DNA of 64,000 bases from Flavobacterium sp. 140616W15 (GTDB lineage: Bacteria > Bacteroidota > Bacteroidia > Flavobacteriales > Flavobacteriaceae), in NCBI RefSeq assembly GCF_003668995.1, contig NZ_CP033068.1, positions 372,001 to 436,000 on the forward strand. The letters are read 5' to 3'. Numbering within the stretch: position 1 is the first letter of the stretch; each line of letters begins with the position of its first letter. Both the position numbers and the translations under genes were made by a program. The notes under the pieces were generated by a model. It made no database searches. It was not told where the DNA came from and saw nothing but the letters and a program-made list of their open reading frames with translations. Positions 36,251 through 46,983 of the stretch are shown here, piece by piece.

Positions 36251-37927
36251 ATGTGTGGAATAGTATGTGCCTTTGATCTAAAACAAAAAGCCGAAACCTT
36301 AAGACCTCAAGTATTAGAAATGTCTAAAATCATTCGCCACCGCGGACCAGATTGGAGCGGTATTTATAGCAATGATAAAGCAATCTTATCACATGAGCGT
36401 TTGGCAATTGTAGATCCGGCTTCAGGAAAACAGCCTTTGTTTACAGAAGATAAGAAATTAGTTCTGGCTGCAAATGGTGAAATATATAACCACAGAGAGT
36501 TACGTAAACAATTTGAAGGAAAATATCACTTTCAAACAGAAAGTGATTGCGAAGTTATCTTAGCACTTTATAAAGAAAAAGGACCTCATTTTTTAGATGA
36601 AATGAATGGTATTTTCGGATTTGCAATATATGATGTGGAAAAAGACGAGTATTTTATCGCTCGTGATCATATGGGGATTATTCCGTTGTATATTGGGTGG
36701 GATCAGGATGGAACTTTTTATGTAGCTTCAGAATTGAAAGCTTTAGAAGGGTATTGTACAAAAATACAGTTGTTTCCTCCAGGGCATTATATGACAAGTA
36801 AAGAAGGTGAATTTGTACAATGGTACAAAAGAGATTGGATGGAGTATGATGCTGTAAAAGATAATGAAACAAGCATTCCTGAAATTAAAAAAGCATTAGA
36901 AGCAGCAGTTCACAGACAATTAATGAGTGATGTACCTTACGGAGTTCTACTTTCAGGAGGTTTAGATTCTTCTATAACATCGGCTGTAGCCAAAAAATAT
37001 GCTCAAAAACGCATAGAGTCTGATGATACAACAGATGCTTGGTACCCGCAATTACATTCTTTCTCAGTAGGATTAGAAGGTTCGCCAGATTTAGCTGCAG
37101 CTCAAATAGTAGCAAAACATATAGGAACAATTCACCACGAGATTAAATTCACGATTCAAGAAGGTTTAGATGCGGTTCGAGATGTGATTTATAACTTAGA
37201 AACTTATGATGTAACTACAGTTAGAGCATCAACTCCAATGTGGTTAATGGCAAGAGTTATTAAGTCAATGGGAATTAAAATGGTGTTGTCTGGTGAAGGA
37301 GCTGATGAGTTATTTGGAGGGTATTTATACTTTCACAAAGCACCAAATGCAAAAGAATTTCACGAAGAAAACGTTCGTAAGTTAAGTAAATTACATATGT
37401 ATGATTGTTTACGTGCAAACAAAAGTTTAGCCGCTTGGGGAATTGAAGGGCGTGTGCCATTCTTGGATAAAGAATTTATGGATGTAGCTATGCGTATCAA
37501 CCCACAAGATAAAATGATCAATAAAGAGCATCCTATGGAGAAATGGGTAGTTCGTAAGGCTTTTGAAGATATGTTGCCAGAAAGTGTTGCTTGGAGACAA
37601 AAAGAACAGTTTTCTGATGGAGTGGGATATAGTTGGATTGATACTTTGAAAGAAGTAGTGGCAAAAGAAGTTTCGGATGAGCAATTAGCGAATGCAAAAT
37701 ATAAATTCCCTTTACAGACACCAACTTCTAAAGAAGAGTATTACTATCGTTCTATTTTTACAGAACATTTTCCAAGTGATGCAGCTGCCTTATGTGTGCC
37801 TCAGGAAGCAAGTGTAGCTTGTAGTACAAAAATTGCTTTGGAGTGGGATGAAGCTTTCAAAAACATGAATGACCCTTCTGGAAGAGCAGTTGCAAGTGTT
37901 CATGATGATGCATATGTTAAAGCATAA
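36251..37927 (+). CDS. asnB: Asparagine synthase B (glutamine-hydrolysing), first copy
   Basis: AsnB makes asparagine from aspartate, ATP and glutamine. The 558-residue protein has the N-terminal Ntn glutaminase domain with the catalytic Cys2 (MCGIVCAFD), RHRGPDWSG, NGEIYNH and SDCEV, and the synthetase domain with the PPi loop LLSGGLDSS (about residue 235), SFSVGLEGSPD and VVLSGEGADELFGGYL. C-terminal WRQKEQFSDGVGYSWID is also conserved. A closely related paralog follows 154 bases downstream with its own promoter, and a terminator lies between them. Confidence 0.96.
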   Translation: MCGIVCAFDLKQKAETLRPQVLEMSKIIRHRGPDWSGIYSNDKAILSHERLAIVDPASGKQPLFTEDKKLVLAANGEIYNHRELRKQFEGKYHFQTESDCEVILALYKEKGPHFLDEMNGIFGFAIYDVEKDEYFIARDHMGIIPLYIGWDQDGTFYVASELKALEGYCTKIQLFPPGHYMTSKEGEFVQWYKRDWMEYDAVKDNETSIPEIKKALEAAVHRQLMSDVPYGVLLSGGLDSSITSAVAKKYAQKRIESDDTTDAWYPQLHSFSVGLEGSPDLAAAQIVAKHIGTIHHEIKFTIQEGLDAVRDVIYNLETYDVTTVRASTPMWLMARVIKSMGIKMVLSGEGADELFGGYLYFHKAPNAKEFHEENVRKLSKLHMYDCLRANKSLAAWGIEGRVPFLDKEFMDVAMRINPQDKMINKEHPMEKWVVRKAFEDMLPESVAWRQKEQFSDGVGYSWIDTLKEVVAKEVSDEQLANAKYKFPLQTPTSKEEYYYRSIFTEHFPSDAAALCVPQEASVACSTKIALEWDEAFKNMNDPSGRAVASVHDDAYVKA

Positions 37928-37948
37928 AAGAAATAAAATTATATCAAG

Positions 37949-37988
37949 GAAAACGCTCTCAATTTTTTGGGAACGTTTTCTTTGTTTT
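37949..37988 (+). terminator. Terminator between the two asnB genes
   Basis: A hairpin (arms about 37949-37960 and 37969-37980) with one mismatch is followed by a T-rich run. It is 22 bases after the first asnB stop. Confidence 0.65.
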
Positions 37989-38035
37989 TTTTAAGTAAAA
38001 ACTGATAATTTAGTGGTTAAAAGAGAATTTTTAGC

Positions 38036-38043
38036 CATATTTG
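38036..38043 (+). promoter_or_regulatory. -7 element of the second asnB
   Basis: CATATTTG, identical to the -7 element of the first asnB, lies 38 bases before the ATG at 38082, the same distance as in the first copy. No clear -33 TTTG is seen. Confidence 0.45.
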
Positions 38044-38081
38044 TTACAGCAAATTTTTTAAACTATTAAAAAGATATAGTT

Positions 38082-39698
38082 ATGTGTGGAATATTAGCCA
38101 TTATTGGAAAAGGAAAAGACCCGCAACTTGTAAAAGAACTTTCGAAAAGAATGTCACATCGTGGTCCAGATGAAAGTGATTTGCATATAATGGAAAAGGG
38201 GCATATTATGAGTCATGAACGTTTGTCGATTATAGATCTACATTCGGGAAAACAACCTATTCAAGGAACATCTTCTGCTTGGATGATTCATAATGGCGAA
38301 ATATATAATCATCAAGAATTACGTGATGGAATTTTGAAAGCACATACTTTTAGAACAAAATCAGATTCAGAAGTAATCGTTCATTTGTACGAGGAGTTTG
38401 GTTATGATTTTTGTAATATGCTCGATGGGGATTGGGCTTTTGTTGTAATTGATGGAGATGATTTTATTGCAGGAAGAGATCCGTTGGGAGTAAAACCGCT
38501 GTATTATGGTTTGGATGAAAGAGGAAGAATTTATTTTTCGTCAGAAATGAAGCCTATTGCTGATCAATGCAAGTCATTTTCAACATTTCCTCCAGGACAT
38601 TATTACACACCAAAAACTGGTTTTGTAAAATATTATCAACCTGAATATGAAGATTATTTAAAGGCTGATCAAAACTTAAATTTGGAATTAATTCGAGAAA
38701 CTTTGACTGAGGCAACTCGTAAGCGTTTGATGAGTGATGTGCCAATTGGAGTGTTACTTTCAGGGGGATTGGATTCGTCTTTAACATCGGCAATCGCAGC
38801 AAGATTATTAGCAGAACGAGGAGAGAAATTACATTCGTTTTCAATTGGTTTAGATGGAGATGCGCCAGATGTAAAAGCAGCTAAAAAGGTAGCAGATTTC
38901 TTAGGAACAGAGCATCATGAAATACATTTTACAATAGAGCAAGGAATTGAAGTTCTTGATAGATTAATTTGGCATTTAGAGACTTATGATGTAACATCTG
39001 TTCGTGCAAGTACACCAATGTATTTCTTGTCTAAGGCAATTGCGGATTTAGGAATAAAAGTAGTGCTTTCGGGAGAAGGTGCAGATGAGATTTTTGGAGG
39101 CTATTTGTACTTTAGAAATGCTCCTTCTGCCGAAGAATTTCAAAAAGAAACTATCGAAAGAGTTCAGAAATTATTTACTGCCGATTTATTAAGAGCAGAT
39201 AAGTCAACAATGGCTCACGGATTAGAAGCAAGAGTACCGTTTTTAGACAAAGCTTTCTTGGATGTGGCAGTTCGTATTAAACCAGAAGAAAAACAGCCTA
39301 AAACACACGAAGGAAGTGAAAAATATATATTAAGGAAAGCATTTGGTACTCCAGAAGATCCTTATTTACCAGATGAAGTGTTGTGGAGGCAAAAAGAGCA
39401 GTTCTCAGACGGAGTAGGTTATAATTGGATTGATGAGTTAATTGAATATTGTTCTTCGAATGTTACTGATGAGCAATTAGCTGGAGCAACAACAGAGTTT
39501 CCATATAACTCGCCTACTACAAAAGAAGCTTATTTTTACAGATCAATATTTCATAAATACTATCCACAGGTTAGCGCTGCGCAAACCGTTAGGAAATGGA
39601 TTCCAAAATGGCAAGAAAACCAAGATCCAAGCGGAAGAGCAAATGCAGCTCACGTAAAAGCAGATACAGAAATTTCTAAATCGGGAGTTGTAGTTTAA
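38082..39698 (+). CDS. asnB: Asparagine synthase B, second copy
   Basis: The 538-residue protein has the same layout as the copy before it: Cys2 (MCGILAIIG), MSHRGPDESD, HNGEIYNH, SDSEV, LLSGGLDSS, SFSIGLDGDAPDVKAAKKV, VVLSGEGADEIFGGYLYF and LWRQKEQFSDGVGYNWIDE. All catalytic motifs are kept, so both copies look active. They share long blocks (for example WHLETYDVTSVRASTPM against NLETYDVTTVRASTPMW) but differ through most of the rest, so the duplication is old. A shorter central insert distinguishes it from copy one. Confidence 0.96.
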   Translation: MCGILAIIGKGKDPQLVKELSKRMSHRGPDESDLHIMEKGHIMSHERLSIIDLHSGKQPIQGTSSAWMIHNGEIYNHQELRDGILKAHTFRTKSDSEVIVHLYEEFGYDFCNMLDGDWAFVVIDGDDFIAGRDPLGVKPLYYGLDERGRIYFSSEMKPIADQCKSFSTFPPGHYYTPKTGFVKYYQPEYEDYLKADQNLNLELIRETLTEATRKRLMSDVPIGVLLSGGLDSSLTSAIAARLLAERGEKLHSFSIGLDGDAPDVKAAKKVADFLGTEHHEIHFTIEQGIEVLDRLIWHLETYDVTSVRASTPMYFLSKAIADLGIKVVLSGEGADEIFGGYLYFRNAPSAEEFQKETIERVQKLFTADLLRADKSTMAHGLEARVPFLDKAFLDVAVRIKPEEKQPKTHEGSEKYILRKAFGTPEDPYLPDEVLWRQKEQFSDGVGYNWIDELIEYCSSNVTDEQLAGATTEFPYNSPTTKEAYFYRSIFHKYYPQVSAAQTVRKWIPKWQENQDPSGRANAAHVKADTEISKSGVVV

Positions 39699-39746
39699 TA
39701 AAATGAGTTTCATTTTGAGTTAGAAATAATTAAGTAAGTCAATTAG

Positions 39747-39790
39747 CAAAATTTCAAAACAGCATTTAAAATGTTCGTTTTGGAATTTTG
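39747..39790 (+). terminator. Terminator after the second asnB
   Basis: Hairpin arms 39747-39760 and 39777-39790 pair with one mismatch (CAAAATTTCAAAAC against GTTTTGGAATTTTG); a T-rich stretch follows. Confidence 0.5.
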
Positions 39791-39910
39791 TTATTTATAA
39801 TAGTTGGAGATTTTGTTTTTTATACTATAAAAAACGGGTTTTTTTAGTAATATGTTGATAACTTAAATGCTTTAGATGGTATTTTAACGGATATATAATT
39901 TGCGTTTTTA

Positions 39911-39918
39911 TATATTTG
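39911..39918 (+). promoter_or_regulatory. -7 promoter element for gyrB
   Basis: TATATTTG matches TAnnTTTG, 38 bases before the gyrB ATG. The -33 element is not distinct. Confidence 0.5.
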
Positions 39919-39926
39919 CGTGTTAG

Positions 39927-41896
<1,970 letters not shown>

Positions 41897-41910
41897 AAAA
41901 GTTTAATTGT

Positions 41911-41918
41911 TATATTTG
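41911..41918 (+). promoter_or_regulatory. -7 promoter element for mdh
   Basis: TATATTTG lies 15 bases after the gyrB stop, with a TTG at 41886-41888, 22 bases upstream. The leader to the mdh ATG would be about 95 bases. Confidence 0.45.
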
Positions 41919-42018
41919 TTTAGTTGACTGTTGCTTATATTAGCTGTTAAGTAAATTGATTGTAATAAGCAATTAATCCAATAAAAAATTAACTAATAAC
42001 CGAATAAATTTTTAAAAT

Positions 42019-42954
42019 ATGAAAGTTACCATTGTAGGAGCAGGAAACGTTGGAGCCACTTGTGCTGACGTTATTTCTTATAGAGGAATTGCAAGCGAAG
42101 TAGTATTATTGGATATCAAAGAAGGTTTTGCTGAAGGTAAAGCTTTAGATATTATGCAATGTGCTACAAATACTGGTTTTAATACCAAAGTAACTGGGGT
42201 AACAAATGATTATTCTAAAACAGCTGGTAGTGATGTAGTGGTAATTACATCTGGAATTCCTAGAAAACCAGGAATGACTCGCGAAGAATTAATTGGAATC
42301 AATGCTGGAATTGTGAAAACAGTTGCTGAAAATGTATTGAAGCATTCGCCAAATACAATAATTGTAGTGGTTTCTAATCCGATGGATACAATGACTTACT
42401 TAGCGTTGAAATCTACTGGATTACCAAAAAACAGAATAATTGGTATGGGAGGAGCACTTGATAGTTCTCGTTTTAGAACCTATTTGTCTTTGGCATTAGA
42501 TAAACCAGCTAATGACATTTCGGCTATGGTAATTGGAGGTCATGGAGATACAACTATGATTCCATTGACACGTTTAGCTTCGTATAATGGTATTCCTGTA
42601 ACAGAATTTCTTTCAGAAGAAGTTTTGCAAAAAGTAGCAGCTGATACTATGGTAGGAGGAGCTACACTTACTGGGCTTTTAGGTACATCTGCTTGGTACG
42701 CACCAGGAGCTTCAGTAGCGTATTTGGTTGACAGTATTTTAAATGATCAAAAGAAAATGATAGCATGTTCTGTTTTTGTTGAAGGCGAATACGGGCAAAA
42801 TGATATTTGTATTGGTGTGCCATGTATTATTGGTAAAAACGGTGTTGAGGAAATCTTAGACATCAAATTGAATGACCAAGAAAAAGCATTATTTGCTAAA
42901 AGCGCAGATGCAGTTAGAGGAATGAATGACGCTTTAAAGTCGATTTTAGTATAA
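42019..42954 (+). CDS. mdh: Malate dehydrogenase
   Basis: Mdh interconverts malate and oxaloacetate with NAD in the TCA cycle. The 311 residues are of the LDH-like tetrameric type. Motifs: NAD site VTIVGAGNVGATCA, acidic residue VLLDIKEG, GIPRKPGMTREELIGINAGI (substrate arginines), VVSNPMDTMTYLA, MGGALDSSRFR and catalytic histidine in VIGGHGDTTM. It has its own promoter and terminator. Confidence 0.97.
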   Translation: MKVTIVGAGNVGATCADVISYRGIASEVVLLDIKEGFAEGKALDIMQCATNTGFNTKVTGVTNDYSKTAGSDVVVITSGIPRKPGMTREELIGINAGIVKTVAENVLKHSPNTIIVVVSNPMDTMTYLALKSTGLPKNRIIGMGGALDSSRFRTYLSLALDKPANDISAMVIGGHGDTTMIPLTRLASYNGIPVTEFLSEEVLQKVAADTMVGGATLTGLLGTSAWYAPGASVAYLVDSILNDQKKMIACSVFVEGEYGQNDICIGVPCIIGKNGVEEILDIKLNDQEKALFAKSADAVRGMNDALKSILV

Positions 42955-42974
42955 GATTTACGAGTAAATAGGAG

Positions 42975-43002
42975 AAGACTGCACTTTTGCAGTCTTTTTT
43001 TT
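42975..43002 (+). terminator. Terminator of mdh
   Basis: A perfect 9-bp stem AAGACTGCA/TGCAGTCTT (42975-42983 with 42988-42996) is followed by eight T. Confidence 0.85.
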
Positions 43003-43022
43003 GAGATTAATTAATAAATAAA

Positions 43023-43053
43023 TTGGTTAATCTTTTCGTTAATTATATATTTG
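43023..43053 (+). promoter_or_regulatory. Promoter of secDF
   Basis: TTG (43023-43025), a 20-base spacer and TATATTTG (43046-43053) match the Bacteroidota consensus. The leader to the start codon is about 120 bases. Confidence 0.55.
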
Positions 43054-43178
43054 CTCGGTTTAAAAAAATGATGCAATTTATGATTTCGTCATTCTAAATA
43101 TGAAAACTTGCTCAACGGCTTGATATTGTATGATTTAAAACAAAACAAACTATAAAACATAATTAATTTTTAGTAATA

Positions 43179-46151
43179 ATGCAGAATAAAGGACTTATTA
43201 AATTTTTCGCAATTCTATTTGCATTGGTAAGTATTTACCAACTTTCCTTCACTTTTGTCGCTGATAAGGTAAAAAGTGATGCGAAATCTTTCGCAGGAAA
43301 TGATCCTGATAAAGAAATTAAATATTTGGATTCTATTGGTAAAGAAAAAGTTTTCAATTTAGGATTTACTAGTTTTACTTTTAATGAAGTAAAAGACAAG
43401 CAAATCAATAAAGGTCTTGACTTAGAAGGTGGAATAAATGTTATTCTTCAGATTTCTGTAAAAGATGTTTTGAAAGGATTGGCTAATAATTCTAAAAATC
43501 CAGTTTTTAATAAGTCATTAGCGGATGCAACTGCAAATCAAAAAGGAAATCAAACGTATTTAGATGCGTTTTTTGAAGCATTTGAAGCAAATTCTAATGG
43601 AACAGTAAGATTAGCTTCTCCAGACATCTTTGCTAACAGAAGTTTGCAAGGTGAAGGTGGGATTGATTTCCAAATGAGTGATGCTCAAGTTAAAAAAGTA
43701 ATCAAAAGAAAAGTTGATGAGTCTGTAGATAGTGCTTTTGGAGTACTAAGAAAACGTATCGATAAATTTGGTGTTACACAACCAAATATTCAAAAAATTG
43801 GAGAAACAGGAAGAATTCTTGTTGAACTTCCAGGTGCAAAAGATGTTGATAGAATCAAGAAATTATTACAAAGTACTGCTCAATTAGAGTTTTGGGAAAC
43901 ATACAAAATTGAGGAAATGGGTAATTTCTTAGTGGCTGCAAATGAAGCCTTGAAGAAAACCGAAATCAATAAAGTTGAAACTAAAGCTGTAGTTAAAGAT
44001 TCATTGAATGATTTACTTACAGGTGGTAAAGATTCACTTGCTACTAAAAAAGGAAACAATCCTTTATTTGATAAAATTATAGGTCAAGGTGGTGGGCCAG
44101 TTTTAGGTCTTTTCTCACCAAAAGATACTGCTGTTGTAAACAGTTATTTAAAAAGATCTGACATCAGAGTATTGTTGGCTCCAGATCAACATTACGCAAA
44201 ATTTGTTTGGGGAAAACCAACAGATGTTAAAGATGCAAAAGGAAAAGAAATTGAAGCAGTTGAATTATATGCTTTAAAAGGAAATAGAGATAACGTTGCT
44301 GCAATGAGTGGTGGTGTTGTAACTGATGCTAAAGATACTTTTGACCAAATGGGTAAGCCAGCTGTATCTATGCAAATGAACAGCCAAGGAGCTAGAGCTT
44401 GGGAAGAATTAACAGGAAGAGCATATACTCAAAAAAGCAATATAGCTATTGTTCTTGATGATATCGTATATTCTGCTCCAGGAGTTTCTAGTGGTCCAAT
44501 TTCAGGAGGAAGATCTGAGATTTCAGGTGTGTTTGATGTTACAGAAACTAAAGATTTAGCAAACGTATTAAGAGCTGGTAAATTACCTGCTGCTGCTGAT
44601 ATCGTTCAGTCAGAAGTTGTAGGACCATCCTTAGGTCAAGAAGCTATTGATAATGGAACAACTTCTGCTATCGTAGGTTTACTTTTAGTATCTCTTTGGA
44701 TGATGATTTATTATGGTAAAGCTGGTTGGTATGCTAATCTTGCATTGGCAGTTAACTTACTTTTCTTATTTGGTATTTTAGCAAGTTTAGGAGCGGTTCT
44801 TACATTGCCAGGTATTGCTGGTATCGTGTTGACAATGGGAACAGCAGTAGATGCGAATATCATTATATATGAAAGAGCAAAAGAAGAATTGAGAGCAGGT
44901 AAAACACTTGACGAAGCAATTAAAACTTCATATAGCTGGAGAGGTGCAATGTCATCTATTACAGATGCAAACGTTACGCATATTTTAACTGGAGCTGTAT
45001 TGTTTATATTCGGTTCAGGGCCAATTAAAGGTTTTGCTACTACTTTGTTAATTGGTATTATTACCTCTTTATTTACTTCTATCTTTATTGCTAGAATATT
45101 TATTGACAGAAATATTAGCAGAAAGAATGATTTAACATTCGTGACTAATTTCTCTAAAAACATGTTTAATAACTTCCATTTCGATTTCTTAGGAGTTAAA
45201 AAATGGACGTACTTATTCTCAAGTGTTGTTGTTGTTGTTAGTATTGCATCATTATGCATAAACGGATTAGATCAAGGTGTAGATTTCGTTGGAGGAAGAA
45301 CATTCCAAATTCGTTTTGAGAAACCTGTTCAAGCAGAAGTTGTTAAGGATGAGTTGGCTGTGGTTTTTGGTAGTGCTGAAGCAAAAGTTTTTGGTAAAGA
45401 CAACCAATTAAAAATTACAACTAAATATAAAGTTGAAGAGCACGGTATTAAAGCTGACGAAGAAGTAAATAAATTATTGTTTGATAATTTGAAAAAATAT
45501 TATTCTGATGGTTTAACTTATGATAAATTCGTTAATGCTTATGAAGGTAAAAAATTAGGTATCGTACAAGCTTCAAAAGTAGGTCCAGCAGTTGCTGAAG
45601 ATATTAAAACAAATGCATATTGGGCTGTACTTGGAGCAATGGCAATTGTATTCTTGTACTTAATGATTAGTTTTAGAAAATGGCAATTTAGTTTAGGTGC
45701 GATTGCAGCTATTGCTCACGACGTTATTTTTGTATTAGGTATTTATTCGTTATGTTATAAATTCATGCCGTTTGGTATGGAAGTAGATCAGCACTTTATT
45801 GCTGCGATCCTTACTGTAATTGGATACTCAATGAATGATACAGTAATTGTATTTGACAGAGTTCGTGAATTTTTAGCAGGAAAAACAAAAGGTTCTTTTG
45901 AGCAGATTGTAAATGACTCTATTAATACAACAATGTCTAGAACAATTAATACTTCATTAACGATGATCGTGGTATTATTGATCATGTTTATTTTTGGTGG
46001 GGAATCAATTAGAGGGTTTATCTTCGCTATGTTGGTTGGTATTATTGTAGGAACATATTCTTCTTTGTTTATTGCAACTCCAGTGTTAGTAGATTCTATC
46101 TCTGCAGCTGACAAGATCTCAATCGAAGAAAGACATAAAAATGCGGAATAA
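43179..46151 (+). CDS. secDF: Protein translocase subunit SecDF (fused)
   Basis: SecDF uses the proton gradient to pull secreted proteins through SecYEG. The 990-residue protein is SecD fused to SecF, as in Bacteroidota. The N-terminal helix is followed by the LDLEGGINVILQISV motif (SecD DLxGG), the large P1 region (FGVLRKRIDKFGVTQPNIQK), the SecD transmembrane domain (TAVDANIIIYERAKEELR near 565), then FVGGRTFQIRFE, and the SecF domain with IGYSMNDTVIVFDRVRE (about 885). Both D-containing membrane signatures are intact. Strong terminator after the stop. Confidence 0.97.
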   Translation: MQNKGLIKFFAILFALVSIYQLSFTFVADKVKSDAKSFAGNDPDKEIKYLDSIGKEKVFNLGFTSFTFNEVKDKQINKGLDLEGGINVILQISVKDVLKGLANNSKNPVFNKSLADATANQKGNQTYLDAFFEAFEANSNGTVRLASPDIFANRSLQGEGGIDFQMSDAQVKKVIKRKVDESVDSAFGVLRKRIDKFGVTQPNIQKIGETGRILVELPGAKDVDRIKKLLQSTAQLEFWETYKIEEMGNFLVAANEALKKTEINKVETKAVVKDSLNDLLTGGKDSLATKKGNNPLFDKIIGQGGGPVLGLFSPKDTAVVNSYLKRSDIRVLLAPDQHYAKFVWGKPTDVKDAKGKEIEAVELYALKGNRDNVAAMSGGVVTDAKDTFDQMGKPAVSMQMNSQGARAWEELTGRAYTQKSNIAIVLDDIVYSAPGVSSGPISGGRSEISGVFDVTETKDLANVLRAGKLPAAADIVQSEVVGPSLGQEAIDNGTTSAIVGLLLVSLWMMIYYGKAGWYANLALAVNLLFLFGILASLGAVLTLPGIAGIVLTMGTAVDANIIIYERAKEELRAGKTLDEAIKTSYSWRGAMSSITDANVTHILTGAVLFIFGSGPIKGFATTLLIGIITSLFTSIFIARIFIDRNISRKNDLTFVTNFSKNMFNNFHFDFLGVKKWTYLFSSVVVVVSIASLCINGLDQGVDFVGGRTFQIRFEKPVQAEVVKDELAVVFGSAEAKVFGKDNQLKITTKYKVEEHGIKADEEVNKLLFDNLKKYYSDGLTYDKFVNAYEGKKLGIVQASKVGPAVAEDIKTNAYWAVLGAMAIVFLYLMISFRKWQFSLGAIAAIAHDVIFVLGIYSLCYKFMPFGMEVDQHFIAAILTVIGYSMNDTVIVFDRVREFLAGKTKGSFEQIVNDSINTTMSRTINTSLTMIVVLLIMFIFGGESIRGFIFAMLVGIIVGTYSSLFIATPVLVDSISAADKISIEERHKNAE

Positions 46152-46176
46152 TACTTCTGTTATTATTTAAGGAAAA

Positions 46177-46207
46177 AGGATTCAATGAAAATTGAATCCT
46201 TTTTTTT
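46177..46207 (+). terminator. Terminator of secDF
   Basis: A perfect 10-bp stem AGGATTCAAT/ATTGAATCCT (46177-46186 with 46191-46200), GAAA loop, followed by seven T. Confidence 0.88.
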
Positions 46208-46225
46208 ATGCAAAAATTTTAGCTA

Positions 46226-46536
46226 TTAAGTTTCATTAAGCTTTGAACTCAATTTTCTTCAATCCATTGAATCTGTGGTAAAAAAATAAATATTAACTGA
46301 GTTTCATTAATAAGAGAAACTTAAATTTCTTCATCTCTTAATGGTTAGAGAAAATAAAACATAATGTTTTTAGTTTGAACGATTAAGAGATTAAGTTTCA
46401 TTAAGCTTTGAACTCAATTTTCTTCAATCCATTCAATCTGTGGTGAAAAAATAAATATTAACCGAGTTTCATTAATAAGGGAAGCTTAAATTTCTTCATC
46501 TCTTAATGGTTAGAGGAAATAAAACATAATGTTTTA
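46226..46536 (+). repeat. 165-bp tandem direct repeat, two copies
   Basis: Copy 1 begins at 46226 and copy 2 at 46391, both TTAAGTTTCATTAAGCTTTG, and they stay near-identical until about 46536, with only a few substitutions (for example TGAATC/TCAATC and AACTGAG/AACCGAG). Within a copy TTAAGTTTC pairs with GAAACTTAA (46226-46234 with 46316-46324), degenerating by one base in copy 2. No reading frame is conserved between copies. The function is unknown. Confidence 0.8.
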
Positions 46537-46925
46537 ATTTACAGTCACAGTCGTATTTTGCGGTAAATAGTGAGCAGTTTTTGATTGTCAGTCACAGTTT
46601 TCAGTCTTAATAACAAGTTGGTGGTTTGCGGTAAAAAACGATCCATTTAGGTGTTTTTAATCTCTCAGTGAGCGGTCCGTAATTCACAGTAAATAGAGAG
46701 TAGTATCGGTTGTCTGTCGCGGAGAGAAGTAGCGATTGGTTAAGAATTTCTGTTTACGGTACTCGGCGAGTATTAAATAGTAAACTTTTATTGCGAACTT
46801 TGCATTGTTATATAAACCGAAATTACAACAAACGATCACTGTAAGCTTAAGTTGTAAACTGTGACAGATAATTGTAATATGTAAATTGAAAACTGAGCGT
46901 AGCGACTGAAATAAACTGTTATAAA
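46537..46925. repeat. Degenerate palindromic intergenic element
   Basis: The rest of the 830-base gap before lgt has no gene. Its left end has phrases of the kind ACAGTCACAG, TTTTCAGTC and GCGGTAAA, and its right end has related phrases in the opposite direction (TTGTAAACTGTGACAG, GAAAACTGAGCG, GCGACTGA), so it looks like a decayed large inverted repeat built of flavobacterial interspersed phrases. No ncRNA can be supported. Confidence 0.45.
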
Positions 46926-46927
46926 AA

Positions 46928-46967
46928 AAAACACCCGATGTTCTTATATGAGAATGTCGGGTGTTTT
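46928..46967. terminator. Bidirectional terminator next to lgt
   Basis: A long stem around ACACCCGA/TCGGGTGT (46928-46944 with 46951-46967, partly interrupted) with A-rich left flank and T-rich right flank. It lies just after the lgt stop on the minus strand. Confidence 0.8.
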
Positions 46968-46983
46968 ATATATTGTGTTTTAT

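Noticed and set aside
46226..46536. CRISPR array
   Set aside because: Only two copies, 165 bases long, with no short repeats and unique spacers, and no cas gene in the window.
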